Source: Circinella minor (Eukaryota; Mucoromycota; Mucoromycetes; Mucorales; Lichtheimiaceae). Taken from it: a DNA stretch of 64,000 nt. Under the pieces are notes generated by a model that saw nothing but the letters and a program-made list of their open reading frames with translations, had not been told where the DNA came from and searched no databases. Positions 48,388 through 59,803 of this stretch are shown one piece after another; the first letter of the stretch is position 1; every line of letters starts with the position of its first letter. The position numbers and the translations under genes are program-made. The stretch covers positions 1 through 64,000 of the forward strand of contig JAEPRB010000018.1 of NCBI GenBank assembly GCA_016758965.1, given 5' to 3'.

Positions 48388-50391
48388 ATGTATATAAAAC
48401 GAATTAATAAAACTTTGCCATCTTTGTTTAAGCAGACAATACAAAAGAAACTTTATACTGATACCATCAAGCACGATAGGATCCAATTGACAAGAGTTTG
48501 TTTCTGTCATTTCAAATCGTTTCATCAATTCAGAAAGAATGCATGCATTCGAACGAAGGTTACGGTTCACTTGAATGATCTCCTCATCAACTGATACAGA
48601 TTCACACTTGAACTCGTTTGCGACAAGTTCAATTGACTGAAGACTATCTTTGAAGTCAGCCTTTACCAGCATCCCAAAAAACATTTCGACTGTTTCCAAG
48701 GTTCTGCCATCTCATTTTCACGACGCTCGCTTTTGCTAGACTCTGAAATTGTTTCCCCTCTATATGAACCAGTTAAAATTAGTAGCATGTTTTTTAAATC
48801 AGAAACTATACGTACAATCATTAAAGTACACTTACATTCACTATGTGTATCTTTAAAAAGTACATTCAACACATTGTATCATGCCGTCAAGCTTTCAGTT
48901 TTTGATGGATCTCTTTTTTTTTTTATCTGTATTATTAAAATAAAAAAAAATTTACAGAAAAAAAATGAAATCTTATTAGCAAAAAAAATAACGTTTACTA
49001 CTACACAAAAAGGAAATAGGACTGAGTAAAAAAAAAGTTATTATATAGCTTTGAACGTACCTGCTACCAGGCGCGAAGTGCCTTTTCAGATTCAAGGGGA
49101 ATAAACCTCTTGCGACGACGACCGCTAAATAAACCGGAGTGAAGCAAGACACTTTGGCTAGTTCTTATTAAACTGGACCATATCCATCCTACACAAAAAA
49201 TATGATAAAGTGAACTGGAGCTATAAATCATAACCAACACTAGCTTCCTTGGACTGTACTCACAAATATTCCATTACATCATATACTTGGAGTTCTGTTG
49301 GACCTTTTTTGTTGTTGTATACTCCTTTATCAATCATTTCAATCTTCTTTTCGAATATATATCGCCTGATTCCCAGCATTCCATCATTTTTATAGACCTC
49401 GTGTGTAACGATTAAATTTAAGCGTCAATAACTGAATCTTGTATTTAAACAAGCGTTCGAAAACAACTGACTGTTTTTAATTCTTCAACAATTGCATCTT
49501 CCGAGATGTCTCCAACCCCTTTTTCTCCGACGTTAATCAAACATGATCTCTCCAATGTTTCAAATAGCTCCTTTCCCAATGCGATTCTTTCACCATTTAC
49601 TGCGTTAATAATACCTAGATAGGCTAGTATTATGGATTAATTTAGCAACAAAACATATACATAATTTCGTTCAATCGGAACAAAGATTATTTACTTACTA
49701 CATGTATGATTGTTTCATTGGACTGATTTTTTTTCCTCACGCAACAAGTCGATAGAGTGACAGTATAATATTCGTAAAAAAAAAAAAACCTTCTGCTTCT
49801 TCAGGTGATTGTGGGTTGGAGGGAAATGCTCGACCCTGGCTCTTCAATCTAAATTAACATAAATGTCGCATATACAAGATCAAGATATACAAAGTATAAC
49901 TCACCTTTGGACTACTGTTATAGGCTCTTAACGGTTCGAGCATATCAGAATTAGCGGGCAATTCTTAGAAAATGGTATTTAATCCGCTTGGTAAATAGCA
50001 AGGTTCTCGCTTCGGAGCAGTTCGGTGGTTGTCAAAGCATACTTCCCCGTTTTGAGTTGTACAAGTCTCTCCGCAGCATAAAATGCTAAGCTGAACTTTT
50101 TTCACTTTACTGTATCATTCCTGATCTTATTATACACTTGGTCTTAATCTATAACAATACCCAGGTGTCGAGTTCCTGAAAAAAAAAAAGCGAACTTCCT
50201 CTGCTTTTGGCTTATGTTGTTTGCAATTGATGACCTTGTATTAAGCATGACAGTCATGCCGATCATAGTGATCATATTCCAGGGGCAAACTCTTTCCATG
50301 TTAATGAGTTAACATGACGGACAACACCATTGAGCAATCCACTGTGAATACGCGTGGCTACTTTGTATTCAATTTTGAAGTAGTAGTTCAT
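48388..50391 (-). pseudogene. Damaged multi-exon gene, family not recognised
   Basis: An ATG at 50391 (MNYYFKIEYKVATRIHSGLL) opens about 39 codons to a stop. Further minus-strand pieces: about 50095-49918 (CCGETCTTQNGEVCFDNHR... PCYLPSGLN; in-frame stop, then DMLEPLRAYNSSPK and a GTGAGT donor), about 49855 (LKSQGRAFPSNPQSPEEAE), about 49610-49465 (VNGERIALGKELFETLERS, NVGEKGVGDISEDAIVEELK), about 49400-49270 (DGMLGIRRYIFEKKIEMIDK, GPTELQVYDVMEYL), about 49195-49075 (SVLLHSGLFSGRRRKRF) and about 48700-48388. Frames shift between pieces and some joins hit stops, so it is decayed or my exon calls are wrong. Cys-rich and conserved-looking patches suggest it once coded. No function assigned. Confidence 0.5.
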
Positions 50392-52205
50392 GTTCTTTTA
50401 TTATTGTATCATGTATTTCCTTTTATTAGTGGTTGGTGATTTCGTTTTTTTTTTCGTGTTCATTTTCACTAGTAGTTGTATTTATTTCAAAAGTTGAATG
50501 AACAGAGATGATTGGTGAATGAGAAAGAAAAAAAAAAAAAGAAAGGTGAAAACAGAAGAAATCCTCTTTGGTGCTCTTTCTACCTACTATTTTGTCAACA
50601 ATGTGTATAAGTACTAAGTAGAAAGTACGCGTGGTAAATTTATGGGATGCTCTTTTCGTTAGAGAGATGGTTTGCGTCAGTAGTCTTAAAGGATGAACCT
50701 TTCTCGACTACTAACATTTGGCACTAGACATGATCGGATTAATCTAATTGTACTTTTGGGTAATCTCTTGGTCATAGAAACTCACCCTCTTTGCTTAGAC
50801 ACATTCAAGCTCGCTATTTTGTCAGACGAAAACGAGTTGCATTAAACTTTTCTGCTACTTCAGAAGGGGAGGGGGACGGTTTCTCTAATATTATCTAAAA
50901 GAAAAATTGCTTATATACTTTTGTTTATGTCAAGAATCTGACGTCGACCTAACTTTTTTTTTTTTGTTGCTGGAAGATGGGTTTTCAGGGTTCCTCTCTC
51001 GTAGTAAACACGTTTAAACCCATCTCTGTATTTGCTTAGATATGAATACCTCGCAACAGCTGAAACAGTTGGAAAAAAAAATCAGAGTTTTGTTTTGATA
51101 AGAAGTAACTTCTTAATTGCATAGTTTCATATATCAACAGACACCATGTATAACTGAAGGTTATTTATTACGGGATTAGATAATAGAAATTAAGATACGA
51201 AAATTTTATTGATAGCAAATATTTAACTTTCCTTGTCAATAACACAATATAAAGATCCATAGTACTTGATTATTTTCTCATCAACATCAACATCATGGGC
51301 CTTGTTCATTTTTTTGTTCTTAAAGAAAAACTGTATATCCATTATGAATGGTTGTAAAATATAAATAACGAAACAAACAACGACTTTTAAATTTTTTTTT
51401 GGAATTGCATTTCTTTAAAGGCAAGAACTTTTTTTTTTTTTTTTGGCACGACATGAAATGGGTTGTCTTTTCCATTTTTAGGTTGTTAAGGTAACACAGA
51501 AAAAAAAGGTGAACAATCCCATTTTTAGATGAAATGATGTAATATACTAAAACTATTTATACTATAAAAATAATAATTCCAAGTATTTATAAATATATAA
51601 TATCCCATCTTTAATAAGTAGATTTTACTAGAAATTATTTTTGATAGGGTTTGTAGAAGTAAAAGAAAAAAAAAAAGGTAATGAGCGGAGTGATGGGAGG
51701 AGGGGGGAGGTTCTCTTTTTGAAGCGCATATTTTTTTTTTTTATTACTCACGCGGCTAACTCTCTAAAATAATATTATATAACAGCAACAATTATAAAAA
51801 AGTTTCTTTTTTGGATAAGAAAAGAAGCTCTCTCTCGCCCCCTCTCTTCACACACACACACATTTTCTTTTTACTTCTTTTTTTTTTTTATTTTTATAAT
51901 TATTATTATATAAATATAAACTTATATTATTTCCTCCCCCACTCCCCCACCCCCTTTTTTTTTTTTTTACTTTACATAATTATATTCCATTTTTTTTTGT
52001 AACCATTACGCCAAAAAAAAAAAAAAAAGAAGACCCGTTTTTTCATTCCCGGATTATTATCTATATTCACGGTTGGGATTAATTACAGCAACTAAACGAC
52101 ATTACGCGGAGAGTTTGTCTTTGTCTTTTAATTTCTTTTTTTTTTTTTTTTTTTTTGTTACCCACAAGCTTATATACTTTATATATACCAAAAAAAAAAA
52201 AAGCA
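50392..52205. other. Intergenic and 5' leader of the kinase gene
   Basis: About 1.8 kb of AT-rich sequence with T runs, a short CA repeat (about 51850-51863) and C-rich patches shortly before the kinase start. No other gene recognised. Confidence 0.45.
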
Positions 52206-54509
52206 ATGTCGGAATTTCATCAACAACAGCAACAACAGCAACAGCAACAGCAGCAGCAGCAACAGCAACAACAACAGTTGCGACAGCAACATGTCAGTTT
52301 TGTATCAACAGTAAAAGAAGGAGATCATGAACGGTTTCCATCGTCTTTACGAAACTATTATGTATATGATCCTAATAATAATAATAATAATAATGGCATG
52401 AATAATAATGTAATGAATAGTAATAGTAGTACAACAAGTTCACCTATTGATAGTCTTCAACTGCATCGAACAAGAGCTACTTCTTCAGCTTCATCGGCAG
52501 ATTCTTATCCTTCACCTGAATTATCAGATTCTGTTCATTCATTATATATTAATTATGCAACAAAACGTTCTATTGGAGGTTCAACCAATAATGAAATTAT
52601 TGACCAGTCTCATTCTCATGATACAGAAAAAGTGGTTGAAATGTCACCTGAACCAGGTCGTTATTTACGTTTAAATACATTACTCGGTAAAGGTGCTTAT
52701 AAAGTTGTTTATAAAGCCATTGATCGTCAAGAAGGTTATGAAGTAGCATGGAATGCTATGCAGGTATTTTTTTTTTTTTTTTTTAAAAAAAAAGAGTTTA
52801 CATTGAAATGGGGGTTAAAAGAGATATATCATCATTTTATTCATTATCTAATATATATATATAGACATTAAATAATGCAAAAGAACTTGAACATGAAATT
52901 CAAATTCTTAAATCAGTTCGACATCCTAATATTATTGCTTTTCATGAAGCTTGGCATACAGAAAATGAATTCGTTTTTATTACTGAATTAATGACATCGG
53001 GTACTTTACGTGAATATATACGTAAATTAAGTTTACCTAATATCAAGGTGGTGAAACGTTGGTCACGTCAAATTCTTAAAGGATTGGCTTATTTACATGG
53101 TCATCATCCTCCTATTATTCATCGTGATATCAAATGCGATAACATCTTTATTAATGGTGCTTATGGTGAAGTTAAAATTGGTGATATGGGTACAGCAGAA
53201 ATGAAAATGGGCAAGAAATATACTGTTATTGGTACACCTGAATTTATGGCCCCTGAAATGTATGAAGAAATGGGATATAGTGAAAAAGTAGATATTTATG
53301 CTTTTGGTATGTGTTTATTGGAAATGGCCACGGGTGAATATCCTTATGGTGAATGTACCAATCCAGCCCAAATTTATAAAAAAGTCATGGCGGGTACAAA
53401 ACCTGCTTCATTAAGTCAAGTACAAAATGAAGAAGTACTTTTAGTCATTGATAATTGTCTTGGACCTGAAGAACAACGTATGTCTGCACAAGAAATTTTG
53501 GAACATACTTTTTTTGCTGTTGAACCTGAAGTTGTTTTATTAGCAACAGATGATAGTAATGTTCATTTAACTCTTCAAGTTGTTTTTAAAGGAGTGGATA
53601 AACGTTCTGTTAAATTTGATTTCAATGTGGTAAAGTTATAACTATCTAAAAAAAAAAAAAAAGAAGAATTTTTTTTTTTTCAAAGGAAATAAGAAAAAAG
53701 GGGCTAACTATCTTTTATTTATATAGGAATCAGATACAGCAGCTGAAGTAGTTCATGAAATGGTAAAGTTAGATATATATATAAAAGAGAATCATAATTT
53801 TACACAAAAAGATATTCATTTATATTTATATTTATTTATTTAGATTGAAGAAAATATTTTACCAAGACAATATCAACAACATATTACAAAAGAAATGGGT
53901 CGACTTTTACGTGATTTAGATAAAGAAGCAGATAATGTGCATCCTTCTATTTGGAGACGTGAAAGTGAAAATTATAATGAAGAATTAGAAGAAGCTAAAA
54001 ATGAATTACAACATGAAGAAGAAATAATTCAAGAAAAAGAAGCTGAATGTGAAAATTATGAACATCGATTACGTATAGCTGATGAACGATATCAAGAAGT
54101 ATCTCGATTAATACAAGAATTAAAAGTGAATAATGTACAACCACCACAACCACCACCATCACAACCACCAACATCCACACCATCAACAACACAAATATCT
54201 ATACCTCCAACTGGTAAAGTAGTAAAGAAATAAGATCATATTATATTATATAAATTCTAATATCTTTTATATATATATATATATATAGTGGATTATTCAG
54301 ATGATTGTGATATTGAAACTTTTGTATATGATTTAGCATCTGTAACTCAACGAAATACAGATAAAGCACAAGCATGGATTAATAAATTACAAGATCAAGA
54401 TATAATGACAGTAGGTGATTTACGTGATTTACATGATGAAGATTGGGCAGGTCTTGGTTTAACCGTATTTGCAGCAAGAGCAATGAAAAATATGTTAAAA
54501 AGAAAATAA
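52206..54509 (+). CDS. WNK-type Ser/Thr kinase with C-terminal SAM-like domain
   Basis: Five exons (52206-52763, 52865-53629, 53727-53762, 53844-54213, 54289-54509) give 649 residues. WNK kinases relay osmotic and ion stress. The N terminus has a Q-rich run and poly-N. The kinase domain is about 157-405: the Gly loop GKGAYKVVYK has the WNK-defining Lys166, and VAWNAMQ places Trp182 where other kinases have the catalytic Lys. HRDIKCDNIFI gives Asp274, DMG (293-295) replaces DFG, and GTPEFMAPEMYEE and YAFGMCLLEMATGEYPY are near-identical to WNKs. After it, HLTLQVVFKG...VKFDFNVESDTAAEVVHEM (about 420-453) resembles an OSR1/WNK PF2 domain. A heptad-like coil (about 495-550), a Pro-rich linker and a SAM-like domain (about 577-649; IETFVYDLASVTQRN, GDLRDLHDEDWAGLGLTVFA) close it. 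Confidence 0.93.
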
Positions 54510-54964
54510 CCTAGTTCCTTTTATATCTCGATCTAATACTCTTTCACCTTCTTCATGATGATACCATTTTATAATTTTTATTAATTATTCTTATTATTGG
54601 AGAACAAGCAACGTAATATTCACTCACTCACTCACCATTATTATTATTATTATTATATATTAACAATCATTTATTATTTGTCATTTTATTTTTATTATAT
54701 CAAAAAAAAAAAAAAACAACAACAACTTTTTTCTTCCTCCTCCTTATCAACTCCATCAATCTCCCTTTTTATGTAATTTCATTTAATTTAGAAGACAATC
54801 AAAACAATGAAGAAACAATATATATACTTTTATTTGTACATAAAAAAAAAAAAAACTCATCTTTCTTTCTTCCTCTTCCTTTTCAACAAACTATCCCCCC
54901 CAATATTTTCTTTCAAATACCAAAAAATTCATATACAATTTTTTTTTATTATTATTATTATTAA
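54510..54964. other. Convergent intergenic region
   Basis: Between the 3' ends of the kinase (+) and WD40 (-) genes; short T and A runs, with no gene seen. Confidence 0.5.
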
Positions 54965-55173
54965 TTAATCACAAGTCCAAATGAATACTTCATTTGTTGA
55001 ATTTACAGCAATGATTTTTTTTGTATCTTTCGATATACATAAATCACGAATGACAGCAGATGACATACCATGAGATAAAATCTAAATATTTATATTTATA
55101 TTATTATAAATTATTCTAGATTTATATATAAACAACCGCCGCCCCTCCCCCCCCATGATGATGGATCATAAAC

Positions 55174-55212
<39 letters not shown>

Positions 55213-56137
55213 CTTACCTTGGTAGGAGGAAACATTTCTTTAGTACCATCCTCTAATGTACGACTTTTCCGATCATTACCGATATTAAATATACGAATTT
55301 GACCTTTATAATCACCTGCTAAAAGTACCTTTTCACCTATTTTTTTTTTATATATCCATTTAGTTAATATATATATATATATATATAAAATATCAAAACA
55401 TAAAGGCAAATTCTTTTTTTTTTTTACCTCGTTGTTCAACTACTTTCATTCGTAAACCAACATGATTTTCTGAATCAGGCCATTCTAATGATATAGCAAT
55501 CTCTGCATCCGTTTTAGTACTTTTCTTTGGATCCCATATCAAAGTTTCAAAATCATCCGATCCACGTGATACTATGATTATTCATTATTTATTAGCAACT
55601 TTTTCAATATGAAATCTCGATAAAAAAAAAAAAAAATTCTTAGTTTACCAATAAAATGATCTAATGCATGTGATTTAGATCGTTCTTGTTGTTGACCAAG
55701 AATATAAATATCATCAATATATCCTTCATGCCATTCATTTCCAGAAGGATAAATTAATTTATGTTTAAATGTTTTCATGGAATGACTTGTTTCATTGATA
55801 TTATTATTATTATTTTTTTCTTCATTTTCTAATTTACGAATTTCACTTGGTTTGATATCATATCGAACCATTTCACCTTGCATACATCCTACCATCATCA
55901 TTGATAAATTAGGTGTAATACAAAATGCAGAAGGTTCAGATACTTGAGATGGTAATGAAAATTTTGCTAAACACCTATAAATATATATATATTTATAAGC
56001 ATTCATTCATTTTTTTTTTTTTTTATCATTTATTATCGAATATATCAAAAATATCAACGTACATGGAAGAATTATTTTGATCATTTACATTAGGGGGTCC
56101 AATATCCCATAATCGTACAGTCATATCTTCTGAACAA

Positions 56138-56170
<33 letters not shown>

Positions 56171-57166
56171 CAATGCGTTTTAAAAATGGATACATCGTCA
56201 ATAAATGAAATGAAATGAAATATTTTTTCCACTTACTAAATAACCAACGTGGTTTTGATTTTGAAAATTGAAGTTTTCGTACTTGTTTTTGATGACCAAA
56301 AAGATATCTAAAACATTCATTTTGTAATGTATTAAATAATTTAATAGAACCTAATTGACCTATATATAGATAAATCATTATTAATACAATTTTTCATCTT
56401 TTCATTAAAAAAAAAGGGGAGGACTTCTTTTACCTGCAGCAGCTAAAATATTACATTGAGCATCTTCTACAGCATTTTCATCTAATAAATCTTTAGGTCC
56501 AATTAATTGTGTCCATGATAAACATAAAAATTCTTCATTAGGTTCAATATGTGTATATTTTTTAACATATCGACCTAATTGTACATTTAAAAATAAGATA
56601 TTATTGGCACCACATAATGCCACTAATCCAGTAGTAGGTTCAAATTCACATGCCCATAAATTATTATCATTCTCTTCATTATTATCACTTGCATGTCCTT
56701 TTAAAATAGAACTTAATTTATAGGAATGATCTATTATATATATATATATATAATTCAATATTTCAACATTCTTTCATCTCTTTTATCTATTTGAACTTAC
56801 TTAATAAAGGTAATGGTTCAATACGTTTTTTAAAGGTTTTCACTTGAGGTTTCGTTGAAGTAGATTGGGTCTATATATATATATATATATATATTTATTA
56901 ATAAATATATATTTTTTATCTTTTCTATTTTTCAAACTTACATTGGAGTTTATGGTACTTGATGATTGAACTTTAGGTTTTCGTTTTGTAAATGTCTTTG
57001 TAGGTTTTATAGCAGTTGATGTTGTTGCATTCGTAGTTGTTGTTGTTGTTGTTTGAGAATCAGCATGGGTAGTTAAAGATAATGAAGAAGTAGGATTAAG
57101 TTTTTGTTTTTTATCTGAATCAACACGATCTGTCATTTTTCTTTTTTTCTCTATCATTGTCGTCGC

Positions 57167-57202
<36 letters not shown>

Positions 57203-57625
57203 ATCCAATGGTTTTTTCAACATGGTCGCATTATTTGAATTGATTAATGGTGTTGCCGTTTTTTTGGGTGCGCGTGGACGTTTAATAGATACATTACTCT
57301 TTTCCATAGTAGTTGTTTTTTCAAGTGGTGTTGTCTTTTTTTTCTTCATGTCGTCTGTACTGGGTTCCTAAAAAAGAGAAAGAAAGTAAAAAAAAAAAAA
57401 AAAAAAATCCAAAATAAGGTTTGATGGATAGTTTAAGGGGGTGGTAAGGTCACACACATATCACAACTCTCTTTTTATCTTATGTGTAAGTGTGTGTGTG
57501 TGGGGGGAGGTGGGGAGGAAATAAAAATTTACCTTTTTCTTTCTACCAGGTTTACTTTTTGGTTTTGAAACAGGTGGAGTAGGATTATTACTATTTAATA
57601 AAAAAGCTGAATATCTATATCCCAT
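54965..57625 (-). CDS. LRWD1/ORCA-like WD40 protein
   Basis: About ten exons; start ATG at 57625, stop at 54965. An N-terminal basic, disordered part (KPKSKPGRKK, SIKRPRAPKK, Thr12 tract, TKTFTKRKPK) precedes a WD40 propeller: LWACEFEPTTGLVALCGANN, LCLSWTQL, CNILAAAG, IKLFNTLQNECFRYLFGHQK, QVRKLQFSKSKPRWLFSCSE, DMTVRLWDIGPPNVN, SAFCITPNLSMMMVGCMQGE and VLLAGDYKGQIRIF. The AAAG/IKLF/GHQK/LWDIGPPN order resembles animal LRWD1 (ORCA), which binds the origin recognition complex and heterochromatin marks; no leucine-rich repeat is present, so a fungal single-domain relative is likely. Introns use (TA)n acceptors. Function is inferred from the propeller and basic tail. Confidence 0.7.
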
Positions 57626-58169
57626 TATTTATATAGAAAAGAAATAGATATAAAAAAAAGTAGAGTTGTGTGGCTTTGTAAAGTTTTGTTTAAAATTTAT
57701 GCAACAACAAAAAAAAAAAGAAGAAGAAAAAAAAAATATATATATGTAAAGAAGTATATATATATATGTATATAATTTTTTTTTTCGACGAGCGGGAAAT
57801 CTCTCTCTCTCTCTCTGCTGAGATTGCATTGTTATAGAACTCAGCCATTTATTTTAGAAATGAAAAGGAAGAAGTTCATATTAAAAGATTACCAATGGGT
57901 ACATTTTTAAAAAAAAGACAAATATCAAACAACTTTTCTTTTTTTTTTTTCATAATTTTTTTTTTTTTTTAATTGAAAAAAAAAAAGTAAAATCGATCAC
58001 ATTTTTTTTTTATATGTTTCATTCGAAATGGAATTGTGTATAAAAGAAAAAGAAAGAGAAAAAGAAAAGGGGGGGGGGATAAAAATGAATTAAAAATGAA
58101 TTAACCTTCCCAGAAAACTATTAAATATAATTGAATTGAATTAGAATAAATCTCTCTACCTATCTCTAT
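57626..58169. other. Intergenic region with nothing recognised
   Basis: T/A runs and a GGGGGGGGG stretch (about 58070). It must hold the promoter of the WD40 gene and the 3' region of the proteasome gene. Confidence 0.45.
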
Positions 58170-58511
58170 CTATCCCTCTCTTTTTAAAATACCTGGTAAT
58201 TGATCTCCAGGAACAAACATTCGTTCAACACCATCCTTTGTAATAACTGCTAAACGAATGACACCACCAGATGAACCATCACGAGACATTGCCAATGATA
58301 ATGCTAAATATTTATATATATATATTAGTATTTACATCATCCAATTATTATTATTATTATTATTATTATTAAAAACTTACAATTCTTTACAAATTCAACA
58401 CATTCAGTTTGTGTCATATTTTCCTTAAAATTTGAATCACAATAACCATAAATATATGTTGATCCAGAACCTAATTTATTTTATTATTTAATATCCCCCA
58501 TTTTTTCATTT

Positions 58512-58542
<31 letters not shown>

Positions 58543-59011
58543 TTTTACCTCCAATAGCAAAAGGTTGCTTATGCAAAGAACCACCCAAAGGTACATTATA
58601 TACGGAAGGACCATTCTTTTCATCCCAGCCAGCAACTATAATGCCCGCTGTTAACATATCTTTGTTTTGATAACAAAGTTCTTGAAATAAAGCTGAAGCT
58701 GTACGAACAGAAGGCATTTCATTTTCTTGAACACTTATCAAAAAAAAAAAAAAAGAGTAGTATTATTATTTTGAATTCATTTTGTATATATCGTTTCCCC
58801 CCCCCTCTAATTACCTATATAATTGCAAATAATAATGAACAATATCTGCTACTGCTTGGGTATCAGCAGCAGATCCTGATCGACAGCAGTAAATACGATC
58901 GTGTACTTTGGTCAATTTATCTGTTACTCGGTTAGCAATATAAGCACCTGTAGTTGTACGTGAATCAGCACCAATGACGACACCATCAGCAAAGGCAACA
59001 GCCATAATAGA

Positions 59012-59053
<42 letters not shown>

Positions 59054-59137
59054 TAAATAACAATAATAATAATAAATAGATGGCATTTTTTTTTTTTTTT
59101 TTTTACTTACACCCAAATTAACTTCTCCCTGTTTCAT
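58170..59137 (-). CDS. PRE3: 20S proteasome subunit beta1 (Pre3/PSMB6 type)
   Basis: Five exons: 59137-59111, about 59014-58818, about 58735-58549, about 58469-58381, and about 58303-58170. Beta1 is the caspase-like catalytic subunit of the proteasome core. MKQGEVNLG is the propeptide; the mature chain starts at Thr ([20 protein letters not shown]), and Gly-Thr falls exactly on the first exon junction. [60 protein letters not shown] and [19 protein letters not shown] match beta1 across the length. The catalytic Thr1 and the Asp/Lys/Ser motifs are present. It lies divergently from an F-box gene. Confidence 0.95.
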
Positions 59138-59762
59138 TTTGTTAATTACAAGAAAATAACGTAAAGGTAAACGCGTCAGCCCTTTTTTTTTTGAACCTGA
59201 AAAAATATAAAGAGAGAATGAATAGTCGGAAATTGAATTTATTACGTTTATTTTTTTTTTTAGGATGCTTTTTTTTTTACTTTGCTTTCTGAAAACCCCA
59301 AAAAAGCATTAATTGTAAATTGAGTCAATGAATTAGAAATCCTTTATTAAAATAGTTTTTTTTTTTTTTTGTCAACCCTAGAAACGAATACTTTGATAAG
59401 ATTATATATAGATTAGAGACCAATGATCATTCATATATTATATATTCAATATATACGTACAACTCTTTCTCGGATAACTCTCACTTTACATCATCATTTA
59501 AATAATAGCATATGTATATATAAAATTATCTTGACTCATTTATAATATATCAAAAAGCGTTTGTTTTTACTACACTTTAAATTCATTTGACTTCATAAAA
59601 AAAATGGCAACCTCCCCTTTCTCTCCGCACTTTTTTTTTTTTTTTGCATTGATTGATTGATTATTATGTAATTATTTCTTTTACTCCCCTCCATCACTCT
59701 TTTTTTTTTCTTTCTTTCTTTCTTTTCTCATATCACTACTTTATAACTATCCATAGTCTTTT

Positions 59763-59795
<33 letters not shown>

Positions 59796-59803
59796 TTCCC
59801 AAA
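59138..59803. promoter_or_regulatory. Divergent promoter region
   Basis: The 666 bp between the proteasome beta1 (-) and F-box (+) start codons must carry both promoters. It is AT-rich with poly-T tracts. No proteasome PACE-like element (GGTGGCAAA) was seen by eye. Confidence 0.4.
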
